Assembly: GCF_009909145.1 (NCBI RefSeq)
Contig: NZ_JAAAPJ010000014.1
Span: 1 to 64,000 of the forward strand
DNA from: Corallococcus silvisoli
GTDB lineage: Bacteria; Myxococcota; Myxococcia; Myxococcales; Myxococcaceae
DNA length: 64,000 nucleotides
Direction: 5' to 3'
In this document: piece by piece, positions 51,100 to 60,424 of the stretch
Layout: every line of letters begins with the position of its first letter
How positions within the stretch are numbered: position 1 is the first letter of the stretch
Position numbers and translations under genes: made by a program
Notes under the pieces: model-generated
Seen by the model: the letters and a program-made list of their open reading frames with translations, nothing else
Told to the model about the DNA's origin: nothing
The model's database searches: none

Positions 51100-52331
51100 A
51101 TGCGCCGTGCACCGCCGCAGAGGGGTCCGTCCCCGCCTCCGTCCCGCTTCCGCCGACGCCTGCTGGCGGTGATGCTGCTCGCGGGCCTCATCCCGCTGGC
51201 GTTGCTGGGTGCGCTCGCCCAAGGCGTGCTGGAGCGCGTGCTCTCCGTCTCCATCGCTCCCGTGGAGGGTGTACTGGACGGCGTGTCCGAGGAGCTCATC
51301 CGCCGCGGCCTGCCACCGGACACCCTCGACGAGGCGCGGCTGAACCTGGCGCAGGCGGAGCTGGCGCGGCGTGCCCTCGTGCGCCGCGTGCCCGTCTTCA
51401 TCGCCGGAGTCGGCATCGTGGCCGCCGTCGTGCTCGCCGTGTCCGCGGTGCTCCTCGGCCGCGTGCTCACCCGCCCCATGTCCACGCTCCTGGAGGGCAT
51501 GCGGGCCTACTCGCGCGGCGACCTGTCCGTCCGCCTCCCCGTCCCCGAACCCGCGCGCGACGAACTCCAGTTCCTGATGGGCCAGTTCAACCGCATGGGC
51601 CACGAGCTGCTGGCCCAACAGGAGCGCCTCAAGGCCGCCGAGCAGATCGCCGCGTGGCAGGACGTCGCACGCGCCCTCGCCCACGAGCTGAAGAACCCCC
51701 TCACCGCAATGAAGCTCTCCCTCGCGCGTCTGTCCCGGCAGGATGCCAGCACCCCGCCCGACCCCGCGCGCCTCACCGAAGCGGTGGCGCTCCTCCAAGA
51801 AGAGGTGGACCTGCTCATGCGCATGACCCAGAGCTTCTCCACCTTCGCCCGCCTCCCCGCCCCCCGCTTCCAGGACGTGTCGCTGCGCGTCCTGCTCGCG
51901 GAGGTGTGCACGCTGTACGCGGGCACCTCCCCCGTGCCCGTGGTGCTGGAGCCCGGCGAGGACGTGTCGCTGCTCGCGGATCCGGACGGACTGCGCCGCC
52001 TCTTCGGCAACCTGGTGAAGAACGCCACCGAGGCCTCCCCGCCAAACGCACCTCCCGTGCGCGTCGCACTCCACACGGAGGAAGACGGACGCGTGCACGT
52101 CACCGTGCGCGACGGCGGCAGCGGCGTCTCCGGCGTGCTGGAGGGCCCCGTCCTCACCCGAGGGCTGTTCAGCACCAAGCCCGGTGGCAGCGGACTCGGC
52201 CTGCCCATCGCGCAGAAGATCGCCCACGAACATGGCGGCACCCTGCGCCTGGAGCCGGGCCCCCAAGGTGGCACCCAGGCGCAGGTGACGCTGCCGCGCA
52301 CTCTCTCCTCCGAATCCTCCGGGGTGGCCGC

Positions 52332-52335
<4 letters not shown>
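51100..52335 (+). CDS. NtrY-like membrane sensor histidine kinase
   Basis: A 411-residue sensor kinase. Two N-terminal helices (LLAVMLLAGLIPLALLGAL; VFIAGVGIVAAVVLAVSAVLL) flank a short periplasmic loop; a HAMP-like segment follows (RPMSTLLEGMRAYSRGDLSV). The phosphoacceptor His is in ALAHELKNPLTAMKLSLARL, the N-box is NLVKNATEAS, and glycine boxes are RDGGSGV and GGSGLGLPIAQ. The stop overlaps the GTG start of an NtrC-type regulator (GTGA), its cognate partner. The first codons before 51100 are unconserved. Confidence 0.9.
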
Positions 52336-53687
<1,352 letters not shown>

Positions 53688-53706
53688 CCGGGACGCGGAA
53701 GCCGCG

Positions 53707-53758
53707 TGATGTCACCGCCACAACCGCCCATGACATCCGGATGTGTCCATGACATCCG
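53707..53758. promoter_or_regulatory. cluster of TGACATC half-sites upstream of the Omp85 gene
   Basis: GATGTCA at 53707-53713 is followed by TGACATC at 53731-53737 and 53750-53756 in the repeated word CCATGACATCCG (period 19), with a perfect 12-bp palindrome ACATCCGGATGT at 53733-53744. It lies 80-130 bases before the Omp85 start, a suitable distance for sigma-54 activator sites. Confidence 0.45.
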
Positions 53759-53837
53759 CCGACCCCATCGCCCTTCGTCGTTCCGGGCACTTGCCGTGGG
53801 CCCCTGCCTGGAACGGCGCATGCTCCTGCCTCCCGCC

Positions 53838-56183
53838 ATGAACCGTCTCGCACTGGCACTCTGCTTCGTCTCGCTCGCGGCCCTGGCCCAACCACCCCCA
53901 CCGGATGCCGGCATGCCGGACGCCGTCACCGCGCCCCGTCCTCCACCGGAAGACGAAGCGCGAGAGGACTCCGACACCTCGACGTGTCCCGACTCCTTCA
54001 ACAACGATGACGGGGCGTTCACGGACGCCAAGGTCCTCGCGCCCACGCAGGTGGAGGTCGACGGCCGGGGCCTCACCCCCATGGGGATGGAGCTTCGCGG
54101 GCTCCAGCGGCTCACCGACGCGCAGGTGCGCAAGCTCGTGGGAGCGCCGCCCGCGGACGACACGCGCGCCCTGTCGGGCAGCGAGGTGCAGACCTTGCTG
54201 CATCGGCTGGCGCGCACCGGCCTCTTCGCCCGCGTGGAGCCTCGCGTTCGCGTCAGCGAGCAGGGGCCCGCCTTGCTCGAGGTCCTGCTCACGGAGAACC
54301 CCACCGTCACCTCGGTGGAGTTCGAGGGCCTTCAGGACCTCCGCCCGGACGAGCTGCGGGACGCGCTGCTCGTGCTGCCGTCGCGCTTCCCCGGCGTCGA
54401 CGATGCGCAGGACCCGGAGGAGCAGAGCGCCACACTGCGATTCCACAAGCGCCGCGGGACGCTGAGGGTCGTCACCCCGTGTCCGATGCCGCGCCCGCCC
54501 CGGCGGTGGCTGGCGCGCACGGAGGCCGGAACGTTCCGCCCCGGCATCATGCTGGGCGGCCTGGATGCCGCGCTCGAGCGCGCGCTGAACACCCTCCGGG
54601 AGGACGATGGCTACCTGCTGGCGACGTTGAGCGCCACGCTGTCCCCCGAGGGACGGCTGGTCGTGAAGGTGGACGAGGGCCAGCTGGAGGCCGTGGAGGT
54701 CCGGGGCGTGGACGCGGCGATGGCGGTACGCGTCCAAGAAGCGCTGGGCCTGGAGCCGGGCGACGTCTTCCTGCGCAGCGATGCCCGCCGCGCCATGGAG
54801 CGGCTGGAGTCGCGGCTGCCCTTCCTGAGGGCCGACGAGGGCGAGGACCTCCAGGAGCGGCGCGGGAGCGTGCGCATCGTCGAGGAGCGCGACGCCGACG
54901 GCACGCGGCGCTTCCGCACGCAGGAGGAGGCGCGGCGCGAGTCGCGGCGCCGCGAGCACGTGGACTTCGAGGTGGGCTGGCGGCGCCTCTTCCACGGGTG
55001 GGACGGCGGGAGCGATGGCCTCACCCTGGAGGGGAAGCGGCTGGTGGTGCACATGCGCCCGCGGCGTCCGGACCTGGACGTGGACCTGCTGCCCGTGCAC
55101 ACGCAGGTGACGGGCTTCGCGCCAGGGCTCTCCGCGAGCCTGCGCTTCTTCGACTCCAAGGACCGCGTGCACACGACGCTGGAGGGGGCCTTCTTCATCC
55201 CCCTGCGGCTGGGCGGGCAGCGCCTGCCGGATGATCCGGAAGGCACCCGCCGTCAGCGCCACGTCAACCTGCTGGGAGGCGTCAAGGTGCAGTTGCCCGC
55301 GCTGGGGCTCGCGGAGCTGGGCGCGCAGGCGCACGACTTCATCGACACGCTCGACCGCTGGCGGCTGGGCGACTTCGACTCGTACTTCTATTCGTTCCTC
55401 ATCAACCGGCCGGACCGGGACTACTTCCGCCGCCAGGGCTTCGTGGCCTTCGCCACCTGGCGCTGGGCGCGGGCGTGGCTCGCGGGCGTGGAGGTGCGTG
55501 GAGACACGGTCAGCACGCTCCAGTCCTTCACTCCGCCCCTCAGCCTCTTCCGGCGCGGCACCGCGCCCTTCCCGAACGCGCCGGTGAACGAAGGGCGCTT
55601 CCGCTCGGCGGTGGTGCGCCTGGAGTACAGCGGCAACGCGGAGCGCGACACGCGCGTGGGCTCCCTCTTCCGCACGCCGGAGACGCCGCTCTTCGAGCAC
55701 CTCGAACGCCGGAAGCGTGACCCCTCGCTGCGCGGCTTCGTGACGCTGGAGGTGGGCGAAGGCCCTGGAGCCATCGGCCAGAACGAGCGCTTCTGGAAGC
55801 TGGTGGGCGACGTCGCCATGGACATGCCCGTCAGCTGGCACACCGGCCTGAGCCTGCGCCTGCGGGCCGCGACGGGCCACAACCTGCCCCTCCAGAAGCA
55901 GGAGGCGCTGGGCGGCTGGAGCGCGCTGCGCGGCTTCGGCTTCAAGGAGTTTCGCGACGGCGACAGCTCGGTGCTGGCGAGCGCGGAGTACCGCTGGCAC
56001 GGCCTGGGCGTCTTCGCGGACCTGGGTTCGGTGCACACCGCGGGGGCGTGGACGGACGCGCAGCTGGGCCTGGGCGGCAGCTTCCACTTCGGCGACGGCG
56101 TGCGCTTCGAGGCCGCGTGGCGCATCGACGACCAGGTCCGGGTCACGCCCGAGGCGCGGCTGCTCTTCGTCCGGACCTTCTGA
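53838..56183 (+). CDS. Omp85/BamA-superfamily outer-membrane protein
   Basis: A 781-residue protein with a signal peptide (LALALCFVSLAALA) and a Pro/Asp-rich linker, then POTRA-like repeats (VEVDGRGLTPMGMELRGLQR; TVTSVEFEGLQDLRPDELRD; LEAVEVRGVDAAMAVRVQEA) and a C-terminal barrel with GGWSALRGFGFKEF, close to the RGF motif of the family, ending in LLFVRTF with the terminal aromatic of outer-membrane barrels. It is distinct from the TamA at 5 kb. Co-location with NtrYX-type genes and a DUF4390-like gene (three bases downstream) suggests an envelope-stress module. ATG 53838 opens the signal peptide. Confidence 0.82.
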   Translation: MNRLALALCFVSLAALAQPPPPDAGMPDAVTAPRPPPEDEAREDSDTSTCPDSFNNDDGAFTDAKVLAPTQVEVDGRGLTPMGMELRGLQRLTDAQVRKLVGAPPADDTRALSGSEVQTLLHRLARTGLFARVEPRVRVSEQGPALLEVLLTENPTVTSVEFEGLQDLRPDELRDALLVLPSRFPGVDDAQDPEEQSATLRFHKRRGTLRVVTPCPMPRPPRRWLARTEAGTFRPGIMLGGLDAALERALNTLREDDGYLLATLSATLSPEGRLVVKVDEGQLEAVEVRGVDAAMAVRVQEALGLEPGDVFLRSDARRAMERLESRLPFLRADEGEDLQERRGSVRIVEERDADGTRRFRTQEEARRESRRREHVDFEVGWRRLFHGWDGGSDGLTLEGKRLVVHMRPRRPDLDVDLLPVHTQVTGFAPGLSASLRFFDSKDRVHTTLEGAFFIPLRLGGQRLPDDPEGTRRQRHVNLLGGVKVQLPALGLAELGAQAHDFIDTLDRWRLGDFDSYFYSFLINRPDRDYFRRQGFVAFATWRWARAWLAGVEVRGDTVSTLQSFTPPLSLFRRGTAPFPNAPVNEGRFRSAVVRLEYSGNAERDTRVGSLFRTPETPLFEHLERRKRDPSLRGFVTLEVGEGPGAIGQNERFWKLVGDVAMDMPVSWHTGLSLRLRAATGHNLPLQKQEALGGWSALRGFGFKEFRDGDSSVLASAEYRWHGLGVFADLGSVHTAGAWTDAQLGLGGSFHFGDGVRFEAAWRIDDQVRVTPEARLLFVRTF

Positions 56184-56186
56184 GCC

Positions 56187-56792
56187 ATGGGAAGGTTCGA
56201 GACACAGCGAAGGCGTGGCGCGGCGCTCGTCGTCGCGGCGGGCCTGCTCGCCTCCGGTGTTCGGGCGGAGGAGGCCTCCGCCTCCTGCACCGCGACGGTC
56301 TCCGGACGGCGCGTGGTGGTCCGGCCGGAGGCGAGCGCCTTCATCTCACCCGAACTGGACCGGCTGATCCGCCTGGGCCTCGCGGGGAAGCTGGAGGTGG
56401 AGCTGACGCTCTGGCGGCGCCGCGCCTTCTGGTTCGACACGCGCGTGGACAGCGCGCGCGTGACCCAGGTGCTCGCGTTCACCCGCGCGAGCTACCTGCT
56501 GGATGGACGGCTCCTGACGGAAGGCGTGGGCACGCTGGAGCTGGAGCGCGTGGCCTGGACGCTGGATGCGCGGGTGGCCACGGACGAGCACTTCTTCGTG
56601 CAGGTGGAGGTGCGGCTGCACGTCGTGACGGCCGCCAGCCTGGGCCGCATGGCGCGGTGGCTCACCCAGGGGGAGGCGCCGGACGCGGACTCCGAGGTCC
56701 GGACACCGCTGCTGGGGAGCCTGTTGCGCTCCGTCGCGGAGGACCTCGCGCGGCAGGCGTCCACCCGCTGCGACGTGAGCCGGCAGCCTTGA
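56187..56792 (+). CDS. secreted DUF4390-like protein
   Basis: A 201-residue protein with a signal peptide (ALVVAAGLLASGVRA) and a beta-rich body. The stretch LIRLGLAGKLEVELTLWRRRAFWFD and the later LDARVATDEHFFVQVEVRLH resemble DUF4390 proteins, which in other proteobacteria are encoded next to ntrY. It starts three bases after the Omp85 stop, so the pair is likely one unit. No catalytic residues can be proposed. Confidence 0.6.
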   Translation: MGRFETQRRRGAALVVAAGLLASGVRAEEASASCTATVSGRRVVVRPEASAFISPELDRLIRLGLAGKLEVELTLWRRRAFWFDTRVDSARVTQVLAFTRASYLLDGRLLTEGVGTLELERVAWTLDARVATDEHFFVQVEVRLHVVTAASLGRMARWLTQGEAPDADSEVRTPLLGSLLRSVAEDLARQASTRCDVSRQP

Positions 56793-56796
56793 GAGC

Positions 56797-56835
56797 GGCG
56801 CCTGCGCGATGCCCTCTCCGGTCGCGGCAGGCGCC
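56797..56835. terminator. bidirectional hairpin between convergent genes
   Basis: GGCGCCTGC (56797-56805) pairs perfectly with GCAGGCGCC (56827-56835) across a 21-base loop, between the DUF4390-like stop and the Nudix gene stop; TTCTCC follows on the plus strand. Confidence 0.5.
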
Positions 56836-56877
56836 TTCTCCAGCGCCTCGCAAGAAACGTCCCCTGGGCCGCGCGGC

Positions 56878-57501
56878 TCAGGGGCCGGCAGGCAGGGGAG
56901 CGTCCAGCAGGTCGCGCACGTCCGGCACGTCCACCACGAGCTGAAGGAAGTTGCGCAGGATGCGCGCCGTGGCGCCCCAGATGACGTGCTCGCCGTGCGT
57001 GTAGAAGTGCACGTCGTGCTCCAAACCCTCCCACATGTGGCGCTCCACGCGCACGATGGACGGGTCCAGCAGCGCCGCCAGCGGCACCTCCAGCACCAGG
57101 TCCACCTCCATCGGATTCGGCACGTACTTCCCGTCACCGGGGATGACGCCCACATAGGGACGGATGCGGTACGACGACGTCGTCGGCGTCTCGTCCAGCA
57201 GGCCCAGGACGCGCACGTCGCCGCGCGCGATGCCCAGCTCCTCCTCCGTCTCGCGCAGCGCCGTCTCCAGCGGAGTGACGTCCCGCGCCTCCTGCCCCCC
57301 GCCCGGGAACGCGTACTGGCCCGCGTGCGTGCGCAGGTTCGTGGGCCGCCGGGTGAAGAGGACGTAGGGCACGCCCTGCCGCTCGAACAGCGGCAGCAGC
57401 ACCGCGGCCTCGCGCAGCGCCCGGCCAGGCAGCTCGAACGTCCGCGCCGGCCGCGCCTTCAGCCGCGCCTCCAGCGCATCGAACAGGACCTCCACGCGCA
57501 C
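56878..57501 (-). CDS. Nudix hydrolase, CoA pyrophosphatase-like
   Basis: A 207-residue hydrolase. The Nudix box spans about residues 68-90 (GGGQEARDVTPLETALRETE then EELGI, with the REXXEE core), and the preceding RRPTNLRTHAGQYAFPGGG is the extra motif of CoA-diphosphatase (NudL) proteins. It likely cleaves CoA or a related nucleotide diphosphate. The start is GTG 57501, or GTG two codons later. It ends convergent with the DUF4390-like gene and starts just after the uppP stop, so the two minus-strand genes may form a unit. Confidence 0.88.
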   Translation of the reverse strand: MRVEVLFDALEARLKARPARTFELPGRALREAAVLLPLFERQGVPYVLFTRRPTNLRTHAGQYAFPGGGQEARDVTPLETALRETEEELGIARGDVRVLGLLDETPTTSSYRIRPYVGVIPGDGKYVPNPMEVDLVLEVPLAALLDPSIVRVERHMWEGLEHDVHFYTHGEHVIWGATARILRNFLQLVVDVPDVRDLLDAPLPAGP

Positions 57502-57515
57502 GACCTACCCCTTCC

Positions 57516-58409
57516 TCAATCCGTGACCTGCTTCTCCACGGGCGGCTTGGTTGGAGCCTCGGGCGTGGCCAGGTTCTCCACGCCGGACATCGGCTTGAGC
57601 ACGCTCGCCTGCAACAGCCCCAGGAGCAGCACGCCCAGCGCGATGCGGTACACCACGAACACCAAGGTGGTGCGCCGCTTCAGGAAGCTCAACAGCCAGG
57701 CGATGGCGCCCATGCCCGACACGAACGCCACCAGCGTCCCCACCACCAGGGCCATCGTGGATGGACGCTCCGTCGCCTCCAGCAGGTGCTTGAGCTCGAA
57801 GATGCCCGCCAGCGTCGTCGCCGGGATGGACAGCAGGAACGAGTAGCGCGCCGCGTCCTCGCGCTTGAGCCCCAGCGACAGGCCGCCCGTGAGCGTCGTG
57901 CCGGAGCGCGACGAGCCCGGCACCAGCGCCAGGGCCTGCCACAGGCCAATGAGGATGCCGTCCCGCCACGTCATGTCCGCGACGGTGCGCGAGTGCGACG
58001 CGCGCTTCTCCACGATGAACAGCACCACCGCCAGCACGATGAGGCTGCACGCGATGATGTAGAGCGACCGGAACTGCGTCTCGATGAGCTTCTTGAACGC
58101 CAGCCCGCAGATGCCGATGGGCAGCGTGCCCACGCCCACGAACCACGCGAGCCGCGCCTCCAGCGTGCCGAACGGGTCGCGCTTCACCAGGCCCACGACG
58201 AACGCCTTCACCAGCGCGACGATGTCCTTGCGGAAGTAGATGAGCACCGCGGCCACCGTGCCCAACTGGATGATGGCCGAGTACGCCGCCCCCGGGTCTG
58301 GCCAGCCGAACAGCTCTGGCGCGATGCGCAGGTGCGCGGTGGAGCTGATGGGCAGGAACTCCGTGAGACCCTGGACCAGACCCAGGACGATGGCTTCAAG
58401 CAGGCTCAT
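57516..58409 (-). CDS. uppP: undecaprenyl-diphosphatase (BacA type)
   Basis: A 297-residue integral membrane phosphatase that recycles undecaprenyl pyrophosphate for cell-wall synthesis and gives bacitracin resistance. The two family motifs are present: GLTEFLPISSTAHL near the N-terminus and PGSSRSGTT at about residue 162. About eight hydrophobic helices are seen and the length is typical. A Pro/Lys tail (TPEAPTKPPVEKQVTD) ends the protein. The start is ATG 58407-58409, directly before the conserved LEAIVLGLVQGLTEF. Confidence 0.93.
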   Translation of the reverse strand: MSLLEAIVLGLVQGLTEFLPISSTAHLRIAPELFGWPDPGAAYSAIIQLGTVAAVLIYFRKDIVALVKAFVVGLVKRDPFGTLEARLAWFVGVGTLPIGICGLAFKKLIETQFRSLYIIACSLIVLAVVLFIVEKRASHSRTVADMTWRDGILIGLWQALALVPGSSRSGTTLTGGLSLGLKREDAARYSFLLSIPATTLAGIFELKHLLEATERPSTMALVVGTLVAFVSGMGAIAWLLSFLKRRTTLVFVVYRIALGVLLLGLLQASVLKPMSGVENLATPEAPTKPPVEKQVTD

Positions 58410-58535
58410 AGGGGGCGTGGGCGCCAGGGATATGCCCTGCCCCCCTGCCCCGCAAGCGCGAAGGTTCCCCACCCCGCCTTCCGGGTCCGCCACCCGACCG
58501 TCCGGCCTCCGAACCCGGGTAGGCTCCACCCCTCC

Positions 58536-59009
58536 ATGCCGCCCGTCCCCCTGTGCCCCTGCTCCAGCGGCCAGCGCTACCGCCAGTGCTGCGCCCCCTT
58601 CCACCGAGGCGAGGCCGAAGCCCCCGACGCCGAGCGCCTCATGCGCAGCCGCTACAGCGCCTTCGCCCAGCGCGACGCCGCCTACCTGTGGAAGACACTC
58701 CACCCCGACCACCCGATGCGCGCCCGTCCAGAAGCGGACGCCGTGCGGGAGCTGCGCGCCTTCGCCCAGGCCCACCAGTACCCGGGGCTGGTGGTGCTGG
58801 GACACCAGCCACCGGACGCGTCGGGGCTCGCCCGCGTCCTCTTCTTCGCCAAGGTGTTCGAGAAGGGGAAGGACCAGTCCTTCGTGGAGCGCTCCGACTT
58901 CCGCCACGACGGCACCGGCTGGCGCTACCTGGACGGCGTCCTCAAGCTGCCGCGCGAGCTGGCCGTGCCTCCTGAGTCCCTGACGCTCGACACCTTCCCC
59001 GTGGGCTGA
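58536..59009 (+). CDS. YchJ/UPF0225-like protein with SEC-C motif
   Basis: A 157-residue cytoplasmic protein. The N-terminal SEC-C zinc motif is CPCSSGQRYRQCC, followed by the YchJ core (AERLMRSRYSAFAQRDAAYLW; LVVLGHQPPDASG; FVERSDFRHDGTGWRYLDG). YchJ proteins have an NTF2-like body; their role is unknown. ATG 58536 lies three residues before the first zinc-ligand region. The gene is divergent from uppP and precedes the accessory region. Confidence 0.85.
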   Translation: MPPVPLCPCSSGQRYRQCCAPFHRGEAEAPDAERLMRSRYSAFAQRDAAYLWKTLHPDHPMRARPEADAVRELRAFAQAHQYPGLVVLGHQPPDASGLARVLFFAKVFEKGKDQSFVERSDFRHDGTGWRYLDGVLKLPRELAVPPESLTLDTFPVG

Positions 59010-59015
59010 CGGCGA

Positions 59016-59046
59016 CCGCGAAAAGCCCCCGTCAGGATTTTCGCGG
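59016..59046. terminator. terminator-like hairpin after the YchJ-like gene
   Basis: CCGCGAAAA (59016-59024) pairs perfectly with TTTTCGCGG (59038-59046), loop 13 bases. The A/T runs lie inside the stem, so a slipped structure could leave a short U-tract. Confidence 0.4.
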
Positions 59047-59080
59047 GCCCTCGTCCCTGGGAGTGCTGCCCGGCCGGAGA

Positions 59081-59143
59081 GGCCCTACACGCTCTGGTAA
59101 GGCTCCACCATCATGGGGCTCGCGGTTCGAATCCGCTCTGGCC
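59081..59143 (+). other. degenerate tRNA-like sequence
   Basis: A T-arm-like GCGGTTCGAATCCGC (59122-59136) is followed by TCTGGCC (59137-59143), which can pair with GGCCGGA (59072-59078) or in part with GGCCCTA (59081-59087), and an anticodon-arm-like GCTCC/GGGGC (59102-59119). The D-arm is not recoverable, the T stem has only four pairs and no CCA follows. It looks like tRNA debris or an attachment-site relic, not a working tRNA. Confidence 0.35.
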
Positions 59144-59199
59144 TGAAACGCCACCCAATCGCGGCTTCTCCACTCGGGCAGCATCCTTTTCTCCCTCCG

Positions 59200-59598
59200 T
59201 CACCGCTCGGACCTCGCGTCCCTGTCGAGTGACGAGAGGTCCCGGTCATCACCGTCGCCACCTGGAGCGCCATCCGCGCCCAGCGACACGATGGCCGGGC
59301 CCCCCTTGTCCAGCGTGTACATGGAGTCGTTGCCCCACGGGTCGAGGGGGAGCGCGGGGAGGATCCGCTGCTCCACCAGCGCGCAGTCCCGTGTCCGGCA
59401 GCCGGCCCTTCTGTATCGCGTAGAGCTGGAGGGCGCCCCCAGCGCCCCGAAATCCATCGTCACGCGCTGCTGCTTCGCGGTGCCCAACTGTCCAATCACC
59501 GCCACGCCCACGGCGGCGGCGATGAGGCCCAGGATGGTGATGACGACCATGATCTCAATCAACGTCATGCCACGACGGCGTCGCTGCTGTTTGTCCAT
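59200..59598 (-). pseudogene. type II pseudopilin (GspG-like) with two compensating frameshifts
   Basis: The N-terminus RRRRGMTLIEIMVVITILG carries the prepilin-peptidase site and Glu5 of type II major pseudopilins, and the C-terminal part (ALPLDPWGNDSMYT; LGADGAPGGDGDDRDLSS) matches GspG. Between them about 20 codons are out of frame: the neighbouring frame reads ALQLYAIQKGRLPDTGL, the expected family sequence. A lost G in the GGGGG run (about 59435-59439) and a lost CG pair near 59385 explain it; the net change of three bases restores the frame. The 132-codon ORF is open but its core is scrambled, so the product is probably non-functional. No other type II secretion genes are near. Confidence 0.6.
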
Positions 59599-59707
59599 GT
59601 CTGTCTTTCCGACGCGCTGACAGCGCAGGCCACTGTCAGCGTGTCCTCACGAAGAGCCCGGAGGCACGGCGCCCCACGCGCCGGCTCCGGGGGAGGACCT
59701 GAGCAAT

Positions 59708-59787
59708 CCCCTCATTTGAAATTTCCCCTCGGAGAACCCGTGAGCGGCCGAGCAGGCGGGCTCAGAGGGAGAAATGAGAATGAGGGG
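59708..59787. repeat. imperfect inverted repeat (about 23 bp arms)
   Basis: CCCCTCATTTGAAATTTCCC (59708-59727) and its mirror ending GAATGAGGGG (59765-59787) match in most positions around a 34-base spacer. It lies immediately before the IS630 fragment and could be a worn insertion-sequence end or a stem-loop. Confidence 0.4.
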
Positions 59788-59932
59788 ATGCTTCAGGGTG
59801 CCAATGCCGCCACCCACTCCAGCAAGAAGAGGAAGAAGGCGCTGGGGGCACTGGGCGAGCGGCTGGTGCTGCACTTCCTGCCGCCGTACTGCCCGGAGGG
59901 CAACCGCATCGAGCGCGTGTGGTCATTTAGCC
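59788..59932 (+). mobile_element. fragment of an IS630-family transposase gene
   Basis: In this frame the segment NAATHSSKKRKKALGALGER followed by LVLHFLPPYCPEGNRIERVW is the end of the IS630 DDE transposase core, containing the third catalytic acidic residue (IERVW). Upstream catalytic parts and the C-terminus are missing, so this is a remnant. It marks past insertion activity next to the Cys-rich peptide operon. Confidence 0.75.
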
Positions 59933-60199
59933 TGGAAGAACCAGCTGCGCCGCCTTCGCGTCCGCGATGAGCGCAGGGACGACGTCCCCTTCGGCTTCCT
60001 CGTCCCCGGTTTCCGCATCATGCTCCTGCACCGCCGCTGCTCTGACATTTGTTGGGAGCCGCCACATGACTATGCATTGCGTCATCCCCCAAAGCGCGAA
60101 TTCCACGATGTCCCCTTTCATAACATTCGCATCAGGAGGTAGTCTCCACCCTGCGCCGGGGGAGCGGTTCCCCTCGGCGTAGACCGAAAGGGAGACACC
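59933..60199. other. leader region upstream of the Cys-rich peptide gene
   Basis: No convincing gene. A 64-codon minus-strand frame (59927-60121) is open but unrecognised. The 60060-60130 part is relatively AT-rich and should hold the operon promoter. A stable hairpin lies at 60154-60179, and GGGAG (60190-60194) is the ribosome site of the peptide gene. Confidence 0.4.
60154..60179 (+). promoter_or_regulatory. 5'-leader hairpin before the Cys-rich peptide gene
   Basis: CGCCGGGGGA pairs with TCCCC-T-CGGCG (one bulged T) around a GCGGT loop, ending 20 bases before the peptide start codon and just ahead of its ribosome site. It may stabilise the leader mRNA or gate translation. Confidence 0.45.
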
Positions 60200-60355
60200 A
60201 TGAAGATCCTCAAGGCGTTGAGTGACCGCTTCTTGAAGTTGTTCCTGTCCGAGCTTCCCGCAGGTGCCTGTGTTCCGACCCACGGCGAGTGCTGTACCGC
60301 CAAGGGGCTGTCCCACAGCTGTACCGGGCCCTGCGTCAAGTCCACTGTCTGCTGA
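60200..60355 (+). CDS. six-cysteine secreted peptide precursor
   Basis: A 51-residue peptide with a strong ribosome site (AAGGGAGA, six bases before ATG). Residues 1-23 form an amphipathic leader (MKILKALSDRFLKLFL, then SELPAGA) and residues 24-51 a compact core with six cysteines at 24, 31, 32, 41, 45 and 51 (spacing C-6-CC-8-C-3-C-5-C), ending in Cys. The A-G-A before the first Cys fits an AxA signal-peptidase site, and the last gene of the operon encodes an S26 peptidase. Downstream redox genes suggest three disulfides. Size and layout resemble bacteriocins or knottin-like toxins; activity is unknown. No homologue is recognised. Confidence 0.8.
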   Translation: MKILKALSDRFLKLFLSELPAGACVPTHGECCTAKGLSHSCTGPCVKSTVC

Positions 60356-60375
60356 TTCCTGCTTCATGACCATGA

Positions 60376-60410
60376 CTGGATGTGAGCCATTCACGTCCAG
60401 CCGTGGTTTT
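60376..60410 (+). terminator. attenuator-like hairpin between peptide gene and operon
   Basis: CTGGATGTGA (60376-60385) pairs with TCACGTCCAG (60391-60400), one G-U, loop GCCAT, followed by CCGTGGTTTT (T-run 60407-60410). Placed 21 bases after the peptide stop and before the maturation genes, it would give much more peptide mRNA than enzyme mRNA, as in many bacteriocin operons. Confidence 0.65.
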
Positions 60411-60424
60411 CACAAGGGCTTCCG

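Noticed and set aside
53790..53838. Sigma-54 promoter upstream of the Omp85 gene
   Set aside because: GGGCAC-TTGCC elements occur but no GG-N10-GC pair with correct spacing was found, so only the half-site cluster is reported.
59927..60121. 64-codon minus-strand ORF before the Cys-rich peptide gene
   Set aside because: No family, no clear ribosome site, and it begins within IS630-fragment debris; chance frame cannot be excluded.
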